Shown here: positions 47,574 to 56,623 of the stretch, piece after piece
How the letters are laid out: the number at the start of each line of letters is the position of its first letter
Position numbering within the stretch: the stretch's first letter is position 1
Assembly (NCBI GenBank): GCA_905214235.1
Contig: CAJMLF010000002.1
Location: 1 to 64,000, forward strand
DNA from: an uncultured bacterium
GTDB taxonomy: Bacteria; Bacillota; Bacilli; Lactobacillales; Lactobacillaceae
Direction: 5' to 3'
Length of the DNA: 64,000 nucleotides
Notes under the pieces: model-generated
Told to the model about the DNA's origin: nothing
The model's input: only the letters and a program-made list of their open reading frames with translations
The model's database searches: none
Position numbers and translations under genes: made by a program

Positions 47574-48545
47574 ATGGAATTATTTGATGAAATTGCTGCC
47601 AAGGTTAAGGGACAAAACAAGACGATTGTGTTCCCAGAAGGTGAAGACAAGCGGGTCCTCGGTGCTGCTGTTCGTCTGCAAAACGACGGCTTGATTAAGC
47701 CCATCCTGCTTGGTAAGCGGGCAGACATTGAAAAGACCGCCAAGGACAACGGCTGGGACATTTCTGCTTTAAGCATTCTGGACCCTGCTGAATATCCTGA
47801 AGAAGACAAGAAGGCAATGTTTGATGCACTGCTCGAACGGCGGAAGGGCAAGAACACTCCTGAACAAGTTACGGAAATGCTCAAGGACGTTTCATACTTC
47901 GGAACCATGCTGGTTTACATGGGTAAGGCTGACGGAATGGTATCTGGCGCCGTTCACTCCACCGGTTCGACCGTTCGTCCAGCTTTGCAAATCGTTAAGA
48001 CTAAGCCTGGTGCTCACCGGATTAGTGGGGCCTTCCTGATGATCAAGGGCGACCAGCGCTACATCTTTGCTGACTGTGCCATCAACATTGAACTGGATGC
48101 CCCAACGATGGCCGAAGTCGCGGTTCAAAGTGCCGACACTGCTAAGCTCTTTGGCATTGACCCGAAGGTTGCCCTGCTGAGCTTCTCCACGAAGGGCTCT
48201 GCCAAGGGTGACATGGTCACCAAGGTTGCCGAGGCAACGAAGCAGGTTCACGAAATGGCACCGGACCTGCCAGCTGATGGTGAACTCCAATTTGATGCGG
48301 CCTTTGTTCCCGAAGTTGGTGAACTGAAGGCCCCAGATTCTAAGGTTGCCGGTCACGCCAACGTCTTCGTATTCCCAAGCCTGGAAGCTGGTAACATCGG
48401 CTACAAGATTGCCCAACGGTTTGGTGGCTTAACGGCTGTGGGCCCAATTCTGCAAGGCCTGAATGCCCCAATTGCGGACCTTTCACGGGGATGCAACGAA
48501 GACGACGTTTACGACGTTGCCCTGATTACCGCCGCCCGGGCATAA
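47574..48545 (+). CDS. pta: Phosphate acetyltransferase
   Basis: Pta interconverts acetyl-CoA and acetyl phosphate. In heterofermenters it links the phosphoketolase product acetyl phosphate to acetyl-CoA and ethanol formation for NADH recycling. The 323-aa single-domain form has VFPEGEDKRVLGAAVRL at the N terminus, the conserved MVSGAVHSTGSTVRPALQ segment and the C-terminal GPILQGLNAPIADLSRGC. RBS GAGGAGG precedes ATG 47574. It follows ung without a terminator. Confidence 0.96.
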   Translation: MELFDEIAAKVKGQNKTIVFPEGEDKRVLGAAVRLQNDGLIKPILLGKRADIEKTAKDNGWDISALSILDPAEYPEEDKKAMFDALLERRKGKNTPEQVTEMLKDVSYFGTMLVYMGKADGMVSGAVHSTGSTVRPALQIVKTKPGAHRISGAFLMIKGDQRYIFADCAINIELDAPTMAEVAVQSADTAKLFGIDPKVALLSFSTKGSAKGDMVTKVAEATKQVHEMAPDLPADGELQFDAAFVPEVGELKAPDSKVAGHANVFVFPSLEAGNIGYKIAQRFGGLTAVGPILQGLNAPIADLSRGCNEDDVYDVALITAARA

Positions 48546-48589
48546 AAATCGCCACGGCGCACGTGTTAGTGTTGAAAATTTAAAAGTAG

Positions 48590-48628
48590 AGCTGGGTTGG
48601 CAAAATACGTCAACCCAGCTTTTGTTTT
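48590..48628 (+). terminator. Terminator after pta
   Basis: AGCTGGGTTG (48590-48599) and CAACCCAGCT (48611-48620) form a perfect 10-bp stem, followed by TTTGTTTT. Confidence 0.85.
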
Positions 48629-48650
48629 CCGGTCGCTGATAGGCTACAAT
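48622..48650 (+). promoter_or_regulatory. Promoter of tsaE
   Basis: TTGTTT (48622-48627), a 17-nt spacer and TACAAT (48645-48650). The -35 overlaps the T-tract of the pta terminator. Confidence 0.6.
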
Positions 48651-48684
48651 AATAAACAGCAATAATGAAAATGAGGTGATCCTG

Positions 48685-49146
48685 GTGGAAGAGAAAGTAA
48701 AGATGGATAGTCGGGAGGCAACCATCACCCTGGGCGAAAAGATTGGTCAAAAGCTCCAGGCCGGCGATGTCTTAGTCCTGGATGGTGACCTCGGTGCGGG
48801 GAAGACGACCTTTACTAAGGGTTTAGCAAAGGGGCTCGACATTCCGGACATTATCAAGAGTCCGACCTTTACGATTATTCATGAATACCACGATGGGCGA
48901 TTGCCACTATACCATATGGATGCTTACCGTCTCGAGAACGGTGGTGCAGAGGACCTGGGCCTTGAGGAGTACTTTGACAGCGACGGGGTAAGCGTGGTTG
49001 AATGGGCTGAATTTGTGGAAGATGAACTGCCAGCTGACTTCTTGGCCATTCACTTCCGGCGGACTGATGATGAGAACAAGCGGGTCCTGGAATTTGAACC
49101 CCATGGTGACCACTTTGTGCAAATCGTTAAGGACGTGGTGGCCTAA
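48685..49146 (+). CDS. tsaE: tRNA threonylcarbamoyladenosine ATPase TsaE
   Basis: TsaE is the P-loop ATPase partner of TsaB and TsaD in making t6A37 on tRNAs that read ANN codons. The 153-aa protein has Walker A GDLGAGKTT at 34-42, a switch segment SPTFTIIHEY, and the HMDAYRL motif. I start at GTG 48685, about 7 nt after GAGGTGAT; GTG 48676 would lie within that RBS. tsaB and tsaD are not next to it. A GNAT gene follows immediately. Confidence 0.93.
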   Translation: MEEKVKMDSREATITLGEKIGQKLQAGDVLVLDGDLGAGKTTFTKGLAKGLDIPDIIKSPTFTIIHEYHDGRLPLYHMDAYRLENGGAEDLGLEEYFDSDGVSVVEWAEFVEDELPADFLAIHFRRTDDENKRVLEFEPHGDHFVQIVKDVVA

Positions 49147-49632
49147 ATGGACGCGGTCACAATTAAGTTGGCGGGCCCGGAAGACGCTGCCAAGGTCCTG
49201 GCCTTTTTGCGGCAGACAGCTACGGAAAGTAACGCCGTCCAGGTGCCCCACCTGCTGGACGTAAGCTTGGAACAAGAAGCCGACAACATCAAGATGATTA
49301 ACCAGTTTGACGACTGTGTAGTGATGCTGGCGATGCTTGGGGATGAACCGGTGGGCATTGTTACCGTTATGATGCTTGCTGACCATCCCGAAGTGGGCGA
49401 ACTGGGCGTGGTCGTCGAAAAGAAGTACTGGCGAAATGGCATTGGTCAGCTACTCGTTGACGAGGCTGAGTACTGGTTCGAAAACTATAGCAGCCTAAAG
49501 AAGCTCGTTTTGTCGGTTTTCGCAGATAATTCACCAGCAATTGCCCTTTACCGAAAGCTACACTTTGAGGAGACGGGGAAGACGGTTGAAGATGGGCGCC
49601 CCGCCCTTGTGATGGAGTACCAGCCAGAATAG
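49147..49632 (+). CDS. GNAT-family N-acetyltransferase
   Basis: This 161-aa protein has the GNAT acetyl-CoA-binding region (ELGVVVEKKYWRNGIGQLLV at about 79-98) and the C-terminal NSPAIALYRKLHFEETG motif. It starts directly at the tsaE stop (TAAATG), so the two are coupled. In many bacteria RimI, which acetylates ribosomal protein S18, lies by tsa genes. This protein's central sequence differs from typical RimI, so a general GNAT of unknown substrate is the safer call. Confidence 0.85.
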   Translation: MDAVTIKLAGPEDAAKVLAFLRQTATESNAVQVPHLLDVSLEQEADNIKMINQFDDCVVMLAMLGDEPVGIVTVMMLADHPEVGELGVVVEKKYWRNGIGQLLVDEAEYWFENYSSLKKLVLSVFADNSPAIALYRKLHFEETGKTVEDGRPALVMEYQPE

Positions 49633-49635
49633 TAA

Positions 49636-49676
49636 AAAGACGCACCTGACTTTTTTCAAACATCAGGTGCGTCTTT
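49636..49676. terminator. Bidirectional terminator between convergent genes
   Basis: AAAGACGCACCTGA (49636-49649) and TCAGGTGCGTCTTT (49663-49676) form a perfect 14-bp stem between the GNAT and PAS genes. Confidence 0.88.
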
Positions 49677-49681
49677 AATTA

Positions 49682-50104
49682 TTATTTCTTATTGAACATC
49701 TGCTTGATATTGCGCCAGAGTGACCCCCGCTGTTGGAAGTCACCGACTAGTTGGGTAACCTCAATGCAGCCGATGTACTGACCATCGTCATTGTGGAGGG
49801 CATAGAAGGCGATGCTGACCGGTTGCTGGTGATAGTTGATCAAGATCTTGATCGAATCGCGGTCACCACCGTGCATCTCGGCCAAGACTTGCTTGACCCG
49901 TTTTTGGCTGTGCCCGGGGTGAACATCCAAAACGTGCTTTCCGAGGTCCTTATCAGTCCGTTTGAATAAGCGGTGGTGGTTCGCCGATGACCAGCGGATG
50001 ATGTCGTCTTGGTCAATAAAATCGAATTCAACGGGAATGGTGGCAAAAATGGCGTTCAAATCGTCTAAAGAGAGTTGGCCACCGTGAAGGTTAATACTAG
50101 GCAT
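49682..50104 (-). CDS. Stand-alone PAS-domain protein (PAS_10/DUF438 C-terminal type)
   Basis: This 140-aa protein is essentially one PAS domain of the kind found at the C terminus of DUF438 proteins. VEFDFIDQDDIIRWSS opens the fold and GKHVLDVHPGHSQKRVKQVL contains the conserved HP segment. No output domain or membrane helix is present. It may sense a small ligand or heme and pass the signal to a partner. It follows the exonuclease gene by 12 bp on the minus strand, with RBS AGGAGAA. Function unknown. Confidence 0.8.
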   Translation of the reverse strand: MPSINLHGGQLSLDDLNAIFATIPVEFDFIDQDDIIRWSSANHHRLFKRTDKDLGKHVLDVHPGHSQKRVKQVLAEMHGGDRDSIKILINYHQQPVSIAFYALHNDDGQYIGCIEVTQLVGDFQQRGSLWRNIKQMFNKK

Positions 50105-50116
50105 AATTACGTTCTC

Positions 50117-50653
50117 CTAACCGATAAGTTTGATAAAAGGGCTAAGTTGTTGGGGGCTAAAGTGGTGGCCCTGGTAAAGTAGGATATTGGCACATGCCTG
50201 GGCATCATCCAAAGCATTATGGTGATGGTGGAGGTCAATATCAAGGGCATCGCACACCGTGTTAAGCTTATAGTTGCTCAAACCTGGAATCAAGCGCCGA
50301 CTCGTGGTCAGTGTGTCCAGAGTTTGGTAAGCCGGTGGCTGGATGCCATAGTGCTCCAGGGTGCTTTTTAACACACTGTTATCAAAGCAGTTATTGTGGG
50401 CAATGACCAGTTTATCAGGGGTGAAGAATTCCTTGATATGGTCCCAGACGGCGGGAAATGAGGGGGCGTCGGCAACGTCACGCTCATGGATCCCGTGGAC
50501 CTGGATGTTGCGCCAGAAGAAATCCGTGTGGGGGTTGATTAAGGAATAAAATTCGTCAACGATTTGGTCGTTGCGGACAATTGAAAGGGCCAGAGAACAG
50601 GCGCTGTACCGCTTACCGCTTGCGGTTTCAAAATCCATGGCAACAAAGTTCAT
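50117..50653 (-). CDS. DnaQ-like 3'-5' exonuclease
   Basis: This 178-aa protein has a DEDD exonuclease domain: motif I DFETAS (Asp7, Glu9), motif II HNCFDNSVL and motif III HNALDDAQAC, of the DEDDh kind. It resembles stand-alone Pol III epsilon-like exonucleases of lactobacilli rather than a PolC proofreading domain. It probably trims DNA or RNA ends in repair. Minus-strand ATG 50653 is preceded by a TTGCAA-17-TACAAT promoter. It is followed by the PAS gene in one operon, and is divergent from murB. Confidence 0.88.
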   Translation of the reverse strand: MNFVAMDFETASGKRYSACSLALSIVRNDQIVDEFYSLINPHTDFFWRNIQVHGIHERDVADAPSFPAVWDHIKEFFTPDKLVIAHNNCFDNSVLKSTLEHYGIQPPAYQTLDTLTTSRRLIPGLSNYKLNTVCDALDIDLHHHHNALDDAQACANILLYQGHHFSPQQLSPFIKLIG

Positions 50654-50689
50654 TTAAACACCGTCCTAATTTGTTTGATGATACTTATA

Positions 50690-50718
50690 ATTGTACAAAC
50701 GGTCACCGGCTTTTGCAA
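50690..50718 (-). promoter_or_regulatory. Promoter of the exonuclease-PAS operon
   Basis: On the minus strand TTGCAA (plus 50713-50718), a 17-nt spacer and TACAAT (plus 50690-50695) lie 36 nt before the start codon. Confidence 0.7.
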
Positions 50719-50779
50719 TTAAATGCTACAATACTATAGGAAGTTAAAGAGAAATAATCAGAAAATGAGGAATAACGAA

Positions 50780-51673
50780 ATGGCTAATTTAATGAATGAG
50801 TTTCCTAGTATCGAAATCAAGCAGGACGAACCATTGATGCACTATACTTACACGCACACCGGTGGGCCTGCTGACTGGCTCGCCTTCCCAAAGAATGTCG
50901 ACGAAGTCAAGCAACTGGTTGACTACGCTCGCATTCACCAAGTTCCCCTGACCGTCCTGGGCAACGCCAGCAACCTGATTGTTAAAGACGGCGGGATTGA
51001 AGGGCTTGTCCTGATCCTGACGAAGATGGATGCAATTACCGTTGACCACAACGAGGTAACCGCCCAGGCGGGGGCTGCATACATTAAGACAACTGAGGTT
51101 GCCCGTGACCACAGCCTGACGGGCCTTGAATTTGCGGCAGGAATCCCCGGTAGTGTCGGTGGGGCAATCTTTATGAATGCCGGTGCTTATGGTGGTGAAA
51201 CGAAGATGGTGGCGTCTTCGGCAACGGTGCTGTTTCCAGACGGGAAAATCAAGAAATTGAGTAACCAGGAACTGGACTTTGGATACCGTCACAGTAGTAT
51301 TCAGGATTCCCACGGGATCGTCCTGGATGCGACCTTCACCCTCCAAGCCGGTGACCATGACGAAATCGCTGCCAAGATGAAGGAGCTGAATGAACGCCGG
51401 GCCGCTAAACAGCCCCTTGATTTACCATCCTGCGGCAGTGTTTTCAAGCGTCCGCAGGGGTACTTTGCTGGTAAACTGATTCACGACGCGGGCCTGCAAG
51501 GGTACACTGCGGGGGGCGCCCAGGTCTCTAAGAAGCACGCCGGCTTCATCGTTAACATTGACCACGGGACGGCGGCGGATTACGTTGCGGTGATCCACCA
51601 TGTTCAGGCAACCGTCAAGAAAAAGTATGGGGTGGCCCTGCAGACGGAAGTCCGGATTATCGGCCGTAACTAG
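50780..51673 (+). CDS. murB: UDP-N-acetylenolpyruvoylglucosamine reductase
   Basis: MurB reduces UDP-GlcNAc-enolpyruvate to UDP-MurNAc with NADPH and FAD in peptidoglycan precursor synthesis. The 297-aa type II enzyme has the FAD segment [17 protein letters not shown], the loop [20 protein letters not shown], and the catalytic Ser region [12 protein letters not shown] start at ATG 50780 after AATGAGG; upstream in-frame codons lie in the promoter region. The catalytic Glu near the C terminus (LQTEVRIIG) is present. Confidence 0.96.
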   Translation: MANLMNEFPSIEIKQDEPLMHYTYTHTGGPADWLAFPKNVDEVKQLVDYARIHQVPLTVLGNASNLIVKDGGIEGLVLILTKMDAITVDHNEVTAQAGAAYIKTTEVARDHSLTGLEFAAGIPGSVGGAIFMNAGAYGGETKMVASSATVLFPDGKIKKLSNQELDFGYRHSSIQDSHGIVLDATFTLQAGDHDEIAAKMKELNERRAAKQPLDLPSCGSVFKRPQGYFAGKLIHDAGLQGYTAGGAQVSKKHAGFIVNIDHGTAADYVAVIHHVQATVKKKYGVALQTEVRIIGRN

Positions 51674-51680
51674 GAATTGT

Positions 51681-51716
51681 GGGGAAGGGATAGTAGTCTT
51701 TTCCCCTTCTTTTTAT
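51681..51716 (+). terminator. Terminator after murB
   Basis: GGGGAA (51681-51686) pairs with TTCCCC (51701-51706), with partial extension into the loop and a CTTTTTAT tail. Confidence 0.65.
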
Positions 51717-51723
51717 AAAACCA

Positions 51724-51784
51724 TCAAAACGTTTTACTTATTGTTGCGATAAGCTTTGTAATCGTTTTTGTCGTATGGTATCAT
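51724..51784 (+). promoter_or_regulatory. Promoter of the ribokinase gene with a cre-like palindrome
   Basis: TTGTAA (51756-51761), a 17-nt spacer and TATCAT (51779-51784, with an upstream TGG) form the promoter. TCAAAACGTTTTAC (51724-51737) is a symmetrical site centred on CG that partly matches cre. It could be a CcpA or LacI-family operator. Confidence 0.5.
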
Positions 51785-51826
51785 AGAATAAAATCAAGAG
51801 AATCTTACAGATAAAGGAGAATGAAA

Positions 51827-52747
51827 ATGGCGAATAAGGTAGTAGTTTTAGGAAGTATTAACGTTGATACCACTTACCACGTTGAACGTTTCCCGCAACC
51901 AGGCGAGACGATTTCGGCAAAGAGCAAAAGTTCTGCACCTGGTGGTAAGGGTGCTAACCAAGCCGTTGCGGCTGTTCGCTCCGGTGCACAGACATCCTTT
52001 GTTGGCGCGGTTGGTTCCGATAACGAAGGCTCATACATGCTAGAAGCCCTCAAAGAAAACAACATTGATGTCCACCACATCATGGTCGACAAATACCATG
52101 GTACGGGAACCGCTGCTATTACGCTTGATGCAAACGGCCAGAACGACATTATGATTTACGGGGGTGCCAACCAGGCGATGACCACTGATGTTCTGGCGGG
52201 CATTGAAGATGTTTTGGATGGTGCTGACTTCTTGATCAGTCAGTTTGAAACTCCTCAAGAGGTTACTCTGGCGGCCTTTAAGCTGGCTAAGGAACACGGG
52301 GTTACCACAATCTTGAACCCGGCACCGGCCCATGACATCATTCCTGAATTGCTTTCTTACACGGACGTGATTGCCCCAAACGAAAGCGAATGTGCCCTGT
52401 TAACGGGGATTGAAGTTGCGGACGAAGAATCAATGCTGAAGAGTGCGGAGTACTTCCAGAAGCGGGGCGTTAAGCACCTTCTGATTACGCTTGGTTCGCG
52501 GGGCGTCTTCTACGCTACGCCGGAAGGTCACGGCCTTGTTCCGGCATTTAAGGTCAAGGCGGTTGACACCACCGCAGCCGGTGACACCTTTATTGGGGCC
52601 CTGAGTTCCCAACTGAAGGATGACCTGAGTAACGTTGCTGACGCGCTAGTATACGCACAGCGGGCATCTAGCCTGACGGTTCAACAGATGGGGGCAATGC
52701 CTTCGATCCCAACGGCCGACAAGGTTAAGGCAGCCTTAGCTGAATAA
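51827..52747 (+). CDS. rbsK: PfkB-family sugar kinase, probable ribokinase
   Basis: This 306-aa PfkB-family kinase most resembles ribokinase, which phosphorylates D-ribose at O5 for the pentose phosphoketolase pathway. The N terminus VVLGSINVDTTY, the GGKGANQAVAA substrate loop at about 40-50 and the C-terminal anion hole DTTAAGDTFIGAL support this. I start at ATG 51827; ATG 51821 is too close to AAGGAGA. No ribose transporter lies nearby and it is monocistronic, so another pentose or nucleoside is possible. Confidence 0.85.
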   Translation: MANKVVVLGSINVDTTYHVERFPQPGETISAKSKSSAPGGKGANQAVAAVRSGAQTSFVGAVGSDNEGSYMLEALKENNIDVHHIMVDKYHGTGTAAITLDANGQNDIMIYGGANQAMTTDVLAGIEDVLDGADFLISQFETPQEVTLAAFKLAKEHGVTTILNPAPAHDIIPELLSYTDVIAPNESECALLTGIEVADEESMLKSAEYFQKRGVKHLLITLGSRGVFYATPEGHGLVPAFKVKAVDTTAAGDTFIGALSSQLKDDLSNVADALVYAQRASSLTVQQMGAMPSIPTADKVKAALAE

Positions 52748-52752
52748 AAAAT

Positions 52753-52798
52753 AACGACCACTGGTATTCGTTTTTGCGAAAGCCAGTGGTCGTTTTTT
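52753..52798. terminator. Bidirectional terminator between rbsK and the DUF1361 gene
   Basis: AACGACCACTGG (52753-52764) and CCAGTGGTCGTT (52783-52794) pair perfectly, with an inner TTCG/CGAA helix and a T6 tract. Confidence 0.88.
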
Positions 52799-53453
52799 AA
52801 TCTTTAGGAAGACGTTGGACCCAGTTTAGGAGCCCATAGGTGATAAGCTGCATGACCGTTAACATGATGGTGAATTCCAGCATTGGCTTGGACCAGATAC
52901 CAAGAAGCTGACGAATAAACCACGAGGGGGTAAAGAGCAGGTAGAGGGAGTGCAGGCGGAGAAAACGCCCAATATAAATTCCCACGCTGGAGGTAAAGCA
53001 AAAGAAGAGCACCCACCAGGCTTGCAATTGCGGATGGTGCGGACTTGTCAGCCGGGTCAACTGGGCAGCGGTATTTTGCAGGCTAATGGTTCCCAGAATG
53101 AGGCATGAGAAGGCACAAACAATCATTAAAACAAAGATCAGCCAGATGTGGGGATCACTCTTGAGGATGCCGTTAATGCTGGTATGGGGCCGGAGCCAGG
53201 AAAGGTGGAAGAGGTCCGTGCTGACGTACGGGGCGTTTGGGTAAAAAATCACCCACAGGATGAGGGTGACCCAAAAGGCCAAGGCCCGGCGGTCATTAAA
53301 GCGCCGCATCTGAAAGCCAAACTCAATCGGTAGGTAACCGAGGAAAGTGTTAAAGGCCATGAAGTTATACGGTGGCTTAACCGTTAGCCATAGGTAGGCA
53401 ATTAGTACCAGAAAGAAGATACGTACTTTCCACTGAAAAGAAATCCGTTGCAA
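52797..53453 (-). CDS. DUF1361 membrane protein
   Basis: This 218-aa protein has about six membrane helices and the DUF1361 hallmarks: FLGYLPIEF near 40, FYPNAPYVSTDLFHL near 72 and SSVGIYIGRFLRLHS near 155. The biochemical role of the family is unknown. It starts at minus-strand TTG 53453, 8 nt after AAGGAGG. It converges on rbsK and is divergent from cdaA. Confidence 0.85.
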   Translation of the reverse strand: MQRISFQWKVRIFFLVLIAYLWLTVKPPYNFMAFNTFLGYLPIEFGFQMRRFNDRRALAFWVTLILWVIFYPNAPYVSTDLFHLSWLRPHTSINGILKSDPHIWLIFVLMIVCAFSCLILGTISLQNTAAQLTRLTSPHHPQLQAWWVLFFCFTSSVGIYIGRFLRLHSLYLLFTPSWFIRQLLGIWSKPMLEFTIMLTVMQLITYGLLNWVQRLPKD

Positions 53454-53553
53454 AAATACAGCCTCCTTGATTTAGTCAATACTACTAGCATACCAGACTT
53501 TTACCGGTGAAAATGATATAATATGAACGTGAATTTGGAGGATGGTGAATGCT

Positions 53554-54405
53554 ATGCAGTTTATTGCTTCGCTTCTGACGTGGCAGAACTTGATCCACCT
53601 CATCGATATCCTTGTCATCTGGTTCTTGATTTACGAGTTGCTGATCTTGATTCGCGGGACACGGGCTGTGCAGCTTTTCCGTGGAATTTTGATCATTATC
53701 TTGGTCAAGGTCATCAGTTGGTACTTTGGCTTAAGCACCGTTTCGTGGTTGATGGACCAGGTAATCAACTGGGGAGTAATCGCAATCGTGGTTATCTTTC
53801 AGCCAGAAATTCGGCGGGGACTGGAACACCTTGGGCGTGGCTCATTCTTTACGGCTCATCAAACAGCGAATGAGACTGAAGAGGAAATGATCAAGCAACT
53901 TGATCAGGCAATCCAATACATGTCAAAGCGCCGGATCGGGGCCCTGATCAGTATTCAAATGAATACGGGGCTCGAAGAGTACATTGAAACCGGGATTCCA
54001 ATGGATGCGGACATCTCCGGGGCGCTTTTGATCAATACCTTTATTCCCAACACGCCACTGCACGATGGGGCGGTTATCATTAAGGATAACCGGATTGCGG
54101 TGGCCGCCGCCTACCTACCGTTGTCGGATAGTAAGCTAATCCCCAAGGAATTGGGGACCCGGCACCGGGCGGCGGTTGGGATTAGTGAAGTTACGGACGC
54201 CTTGACGATCGTTATCTCAGAAGAAACTGGTGAGGTTTCCATCACCAAGGATAACGAGTTGATCCGCAATATGTCCCAGAGTGATTACCTGAAATTCTTG
54301 CGGGCCCAGCTTTACAAGAAGGTTCCCCAAGATAGCGGAAACCTGCTGACTAAGTTATTCGGCTTACTTGGTCGCAACGGAGGTGGTCGTCATGAACAAA
54401 AATAA
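53554..54405 (+). CDS. cdaA: Diadenylate cyclase CdaA
   Basis: CdaA makes cyclic di-AMP from two ATP. This messenger controls potassium and osmolyte transport and cell-wall homeostasis. The 283-aa protein has three N-terminal membrane helices and a DAC domain with DGA (171-173) and RHR (203-205). I start at ATG 53554, 12 nt after GGAGG; ATG 53542 and GTG 53545 abut that RBS. A perfect TATAAT lies at 53517-53522. It overlaps cdaR by 14 bp and heads the conserved cdaA-cdaR-glmM operon. Confidence 0.96.
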   Translation: MQFIASLLTWQNLIHLIDILVIWFLIYELLILIRGTRAVQLFRGILIIILVKVISWYFGLSTVSWLMDQVINWGVIAIVVIFQPEIRRGLEHLGRGSFFTAHQTANETEEEMIKQLDQAIQYMSKRRIGALISIQMNTGLEEYIETGIPMDADISGALLINTFIPNTPLHDGAVIIKDNRIAVAAAYLPLSDSKLIPKELGTRHRAAVGISEVTDALTIVISEETGEVSITKDNELIRNMSQSDYLKFLRAQLYKKVPQDSGNLLTKLFGLLGRNGGGRHEQK

Positions 54406-55234
54406 CGACGGCTTTTTCAGCCGCAAGTGGGTACTACGGCTAACGGCCCTGGTCCTGGCAATCTTTCTCTTCGTGTACGTCAATGGCAGCAAGAATGGTT
54501 TTTTACGCCAGAATACCCGGGACAGTAACCGCAACAGTGCCCTGATGTCCAACAAGTCGGCGACAATTGAGATGCCGCTCAACATTACCGTGGACAATGC
54601 GAAGTACGTCGTCACCGGTTATCCCCAAACGGTCAAGGTGCGGGTCAATGGACCATCGGCCTTAGTGACCACTACTAACAATACCCAGAACTTCCGGGCC
54701 TACCTGGACCTGAGTAAACTTGCGCCCGGAACCCACCGGGTAAAGGTCAAGACGAGTGGCCTTAATTCCGAGCTGCGCGCCACAACCAAGCCCCAGTACA
54801 TTAACGTCAACATTCAGCCGCGCCGGACCATTAGCATGCGGGTAAGCGTCCGGCTGAATTCGCGGACATTAGACAATGGCTACACGATTGGCCGGCCACG
54901 GCTGGATACGGATGTTGTCCAGGTCACCGGTTCAAGAGAAGAGGTTGACCGGGTCAGCCGAGTAGTGGCCTTTGTCGCTATTCCAAGTGACGCTAAGAAT
55001 GACCTGCAACGGCAGGTAACCTTGCAGGCACTGGATAAGAACGGTCAGACCCTGAACGTGGTTATTACACCGAAGACAACAAACGTGACGATTCCGATTA
55101 GCCGGAGTAGTGATAGCTCCAGCAGTTCCAGTAGTGAAGATTCTAGTAGTTCTTCCTCGAGCAGGAGTCAGGATAGTAACGACATAACAAATAGCACGAC
55201 GAAAGAAAGTAGTACAAGTTCTACTAATAATTAA
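54392..55234 (+). CDS. cdaR: CdaA regulator CdaR (YbbR-domain protein)
   Basis: CdaR is anchored in the membrane with extracellular YbbR domains and modulates CdaA. The 280-aa protein has one N-terminal helix (WVLRLTALVLAIFLFVYV at about 11-28) and two or three YbbR repeats. From about 238 a tail of about 40 residues consists mostly of Ser with Asp, Glu, Asn and Thr. The tail may span the wall or be a glycosylation substrate. ATG 54392 follows GGAGGTGG and overlaps cdaA. glmM follows 16 bp downstream. Confidence 0.93.
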   Translation: MNKNNDGFFSRKWVLRLTALVLAIFLFVYVNGSKNGFLRQNTRDSNRNSALMSNKSATIEMPLNITVDNAKYVVTGYPQTVKVRVNGPSALVTTTNNTQNFRAYLDLSKLAPGTHRVKVKTSGLNSELRATTKPQYINVNIQPRRTISMRVSVRLNSRTLDNGYTIGRPRLDTDVVQVTGSREEVDRVSRVVAFVAIPSDAKNDLQRQVTLQALDKNGQTLNVVITPKTTNVTIPISRSSDSSSSSSSEDSSSSSSSRSQDSNDITNSTTKESSTSSTNN

Positions 55235-55250
55235 TTGAAGGAGAAGAACA

Positions 55251-56606
55251 ATGAAATTAAAGTATTTTGGTACAGATGGTGTCCGTGGGGTTGCAAACCA
55301 AGATTTAAGTCCGGAATTAGCCTTTCGTGTTGGCCGGGCCGGGGGTTATGTTTTAACCCGGCACTCTGAACGGAAGCAGCCACAGGTCCTCGTATCCCGT
55401 GATACCCGGATTTCCGGTGAGATGTTGGAAAATGCCCTGGTTGCCGGTCTGCTTTCCGTGGGGATTGAGGTCCTCCGCTTAGGGGTCGTTACTACCCCTG
55501 GAGTTGCCTACCTGGTCCGGGCCCAGGATGCTGATGCCGGGGTCATGATCACGGCCAGTCACAACCCAATTAAGTACAACGGAATCAAGTACTTTGGTGG
55601 GGACGGCTTCAAGTTGTCTGACGACCTTGAATATGAAATTGAACAATTGTTAGACGCGGATGAGGATACCCTGCCGCGGCCATCCGATAAGGGCCTGGGA
55701 ATGGTTACCGATTACCACGAGGGGGCTTTGAAGTACACTTCCTTCCTCGAGCAAACCGTTTCAACCGACTTGAGTGGCTTGAAGGTCGTTGTTGACGCTG
55801 CTAACGGGGCCACAAGTGGCTTTGTTTCCAACCTCTTTGCGGACATGAACGTTGACTTTGTGCCAATTAATGACCAACCAGATGGTTTGAACACCAATCT
55901 TGAATGTGGGTCAACCCACCCCGCTGGACTTCAGAAGGCGGTTGTTGAAAACGGTGCTGACCTCGGGGTGGCCTTCGACGGTGACGGTGACCGTTGCATC
56001 GCGGTTGACGCTGACGGTAATATTGTTGATGGTGATAAGATCATGTACATCTGTGGGAAGTACATGGATAACAAGGGCACCCTGAAGAAGGATACCGTGG
56101 TAACGACCGTCATGAGTAACCTGGGGATGTATAAGGCCTTAGAAGCTCACGGGATGACGAGTGTTAAGACCAAGGTCGGTGACCGTTACGTTGTCGAAGA
56201 GATGCTGAAGAACGGCTACAACCTTGGTGGTGAACAATCCGGTCACATCATCTTCCTCGACCACAACACCACTGGTGATGGGATGCTGACCGCCTTGCAA
56301 TTGCTGTCCGTCGTCAAGGAAACCGGTAAGACTCTGGCCGAATTGGCTAGCGATGTCACAACCTACCCACAGGAACTGTTGAACATTAAGGTTGCTGACA
56401 AGGCAGCAGCAATGGAAAACGCGGACCTTAAGAAGGTCATTAAAGAGGTCGAAGATGAGATGGCTGGTAATGGTCGTGTTCTTGTCCGGCCAAGTGGGAC
56501 AGAACCGCTTCTCCGGATTATGGCCGAGGCCCCAACTAAGGAACTGGTTCACCAGTATGTTGAAAAGATTGGTGACGTTGCCCGGGCAGAACTAGAAGTT
56601 AAATAA
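55251..56606 (+). CDS. glmM: Phosphoglucosamine mutase
   Basis: GlmM converts glucosamine-6-phosphate to glucosamine-1-phosphate for UDP-GlcNAc. The 451-aa protein has the phosphoserine loop [11 protein letters not shown] (Ser103), metal loop AFDGDGDRC at about 242-250, sugar loop GGEQSGHI and phosphate loop [19 protein letters not shown]. It is in the cdaA operon, and in other Firmicutes GlmM binds and inhibits CdaA. GlmS, which makes its substrate, lies 301 bp downstream with its own promoter. Confidence 0.97.
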   Translation: MKLKYFGTDGVRGVANQDLSPELAFRVGRAGGYVLTRHSERKQPQVLVSRDTRISGEMLENALVAGLLSVGIEVLRLGVVTTPGVAYLVRAQDADAGVMITASHNPIKYNGIKYFGGDGFKLSDDLEYEIEQLLDADEDTLPRPSDKGLGMVTDYHEGALKYTSFLEQTVSTDLSGLKVVVDAANGATSGFVSNLFADMNVDFVPINDQPDGLNTNLECGSTHPAGLQKAVVENGADLGVAFDGDGDRCIAVDADGNIVDGDKIMYICGKYMDNKGTLKKDTVVTTVMSNLGMYKALEAHGMTSVKTKVGDRYVVEEMLKNGYNLGGEQSGHIIFLDHNTTGDGMLTALQLLSVVKETGKTLAELASDVTTYPQELLNIKVADKAAAMENADLKKVIKEVEDEMAGNGRVLVRPSGTEPLLRIMAEAPTKELVHQYVEKIGDVARAELEVK

Positions 56607-56623
56607 TTAAACTGTGCATTCGA

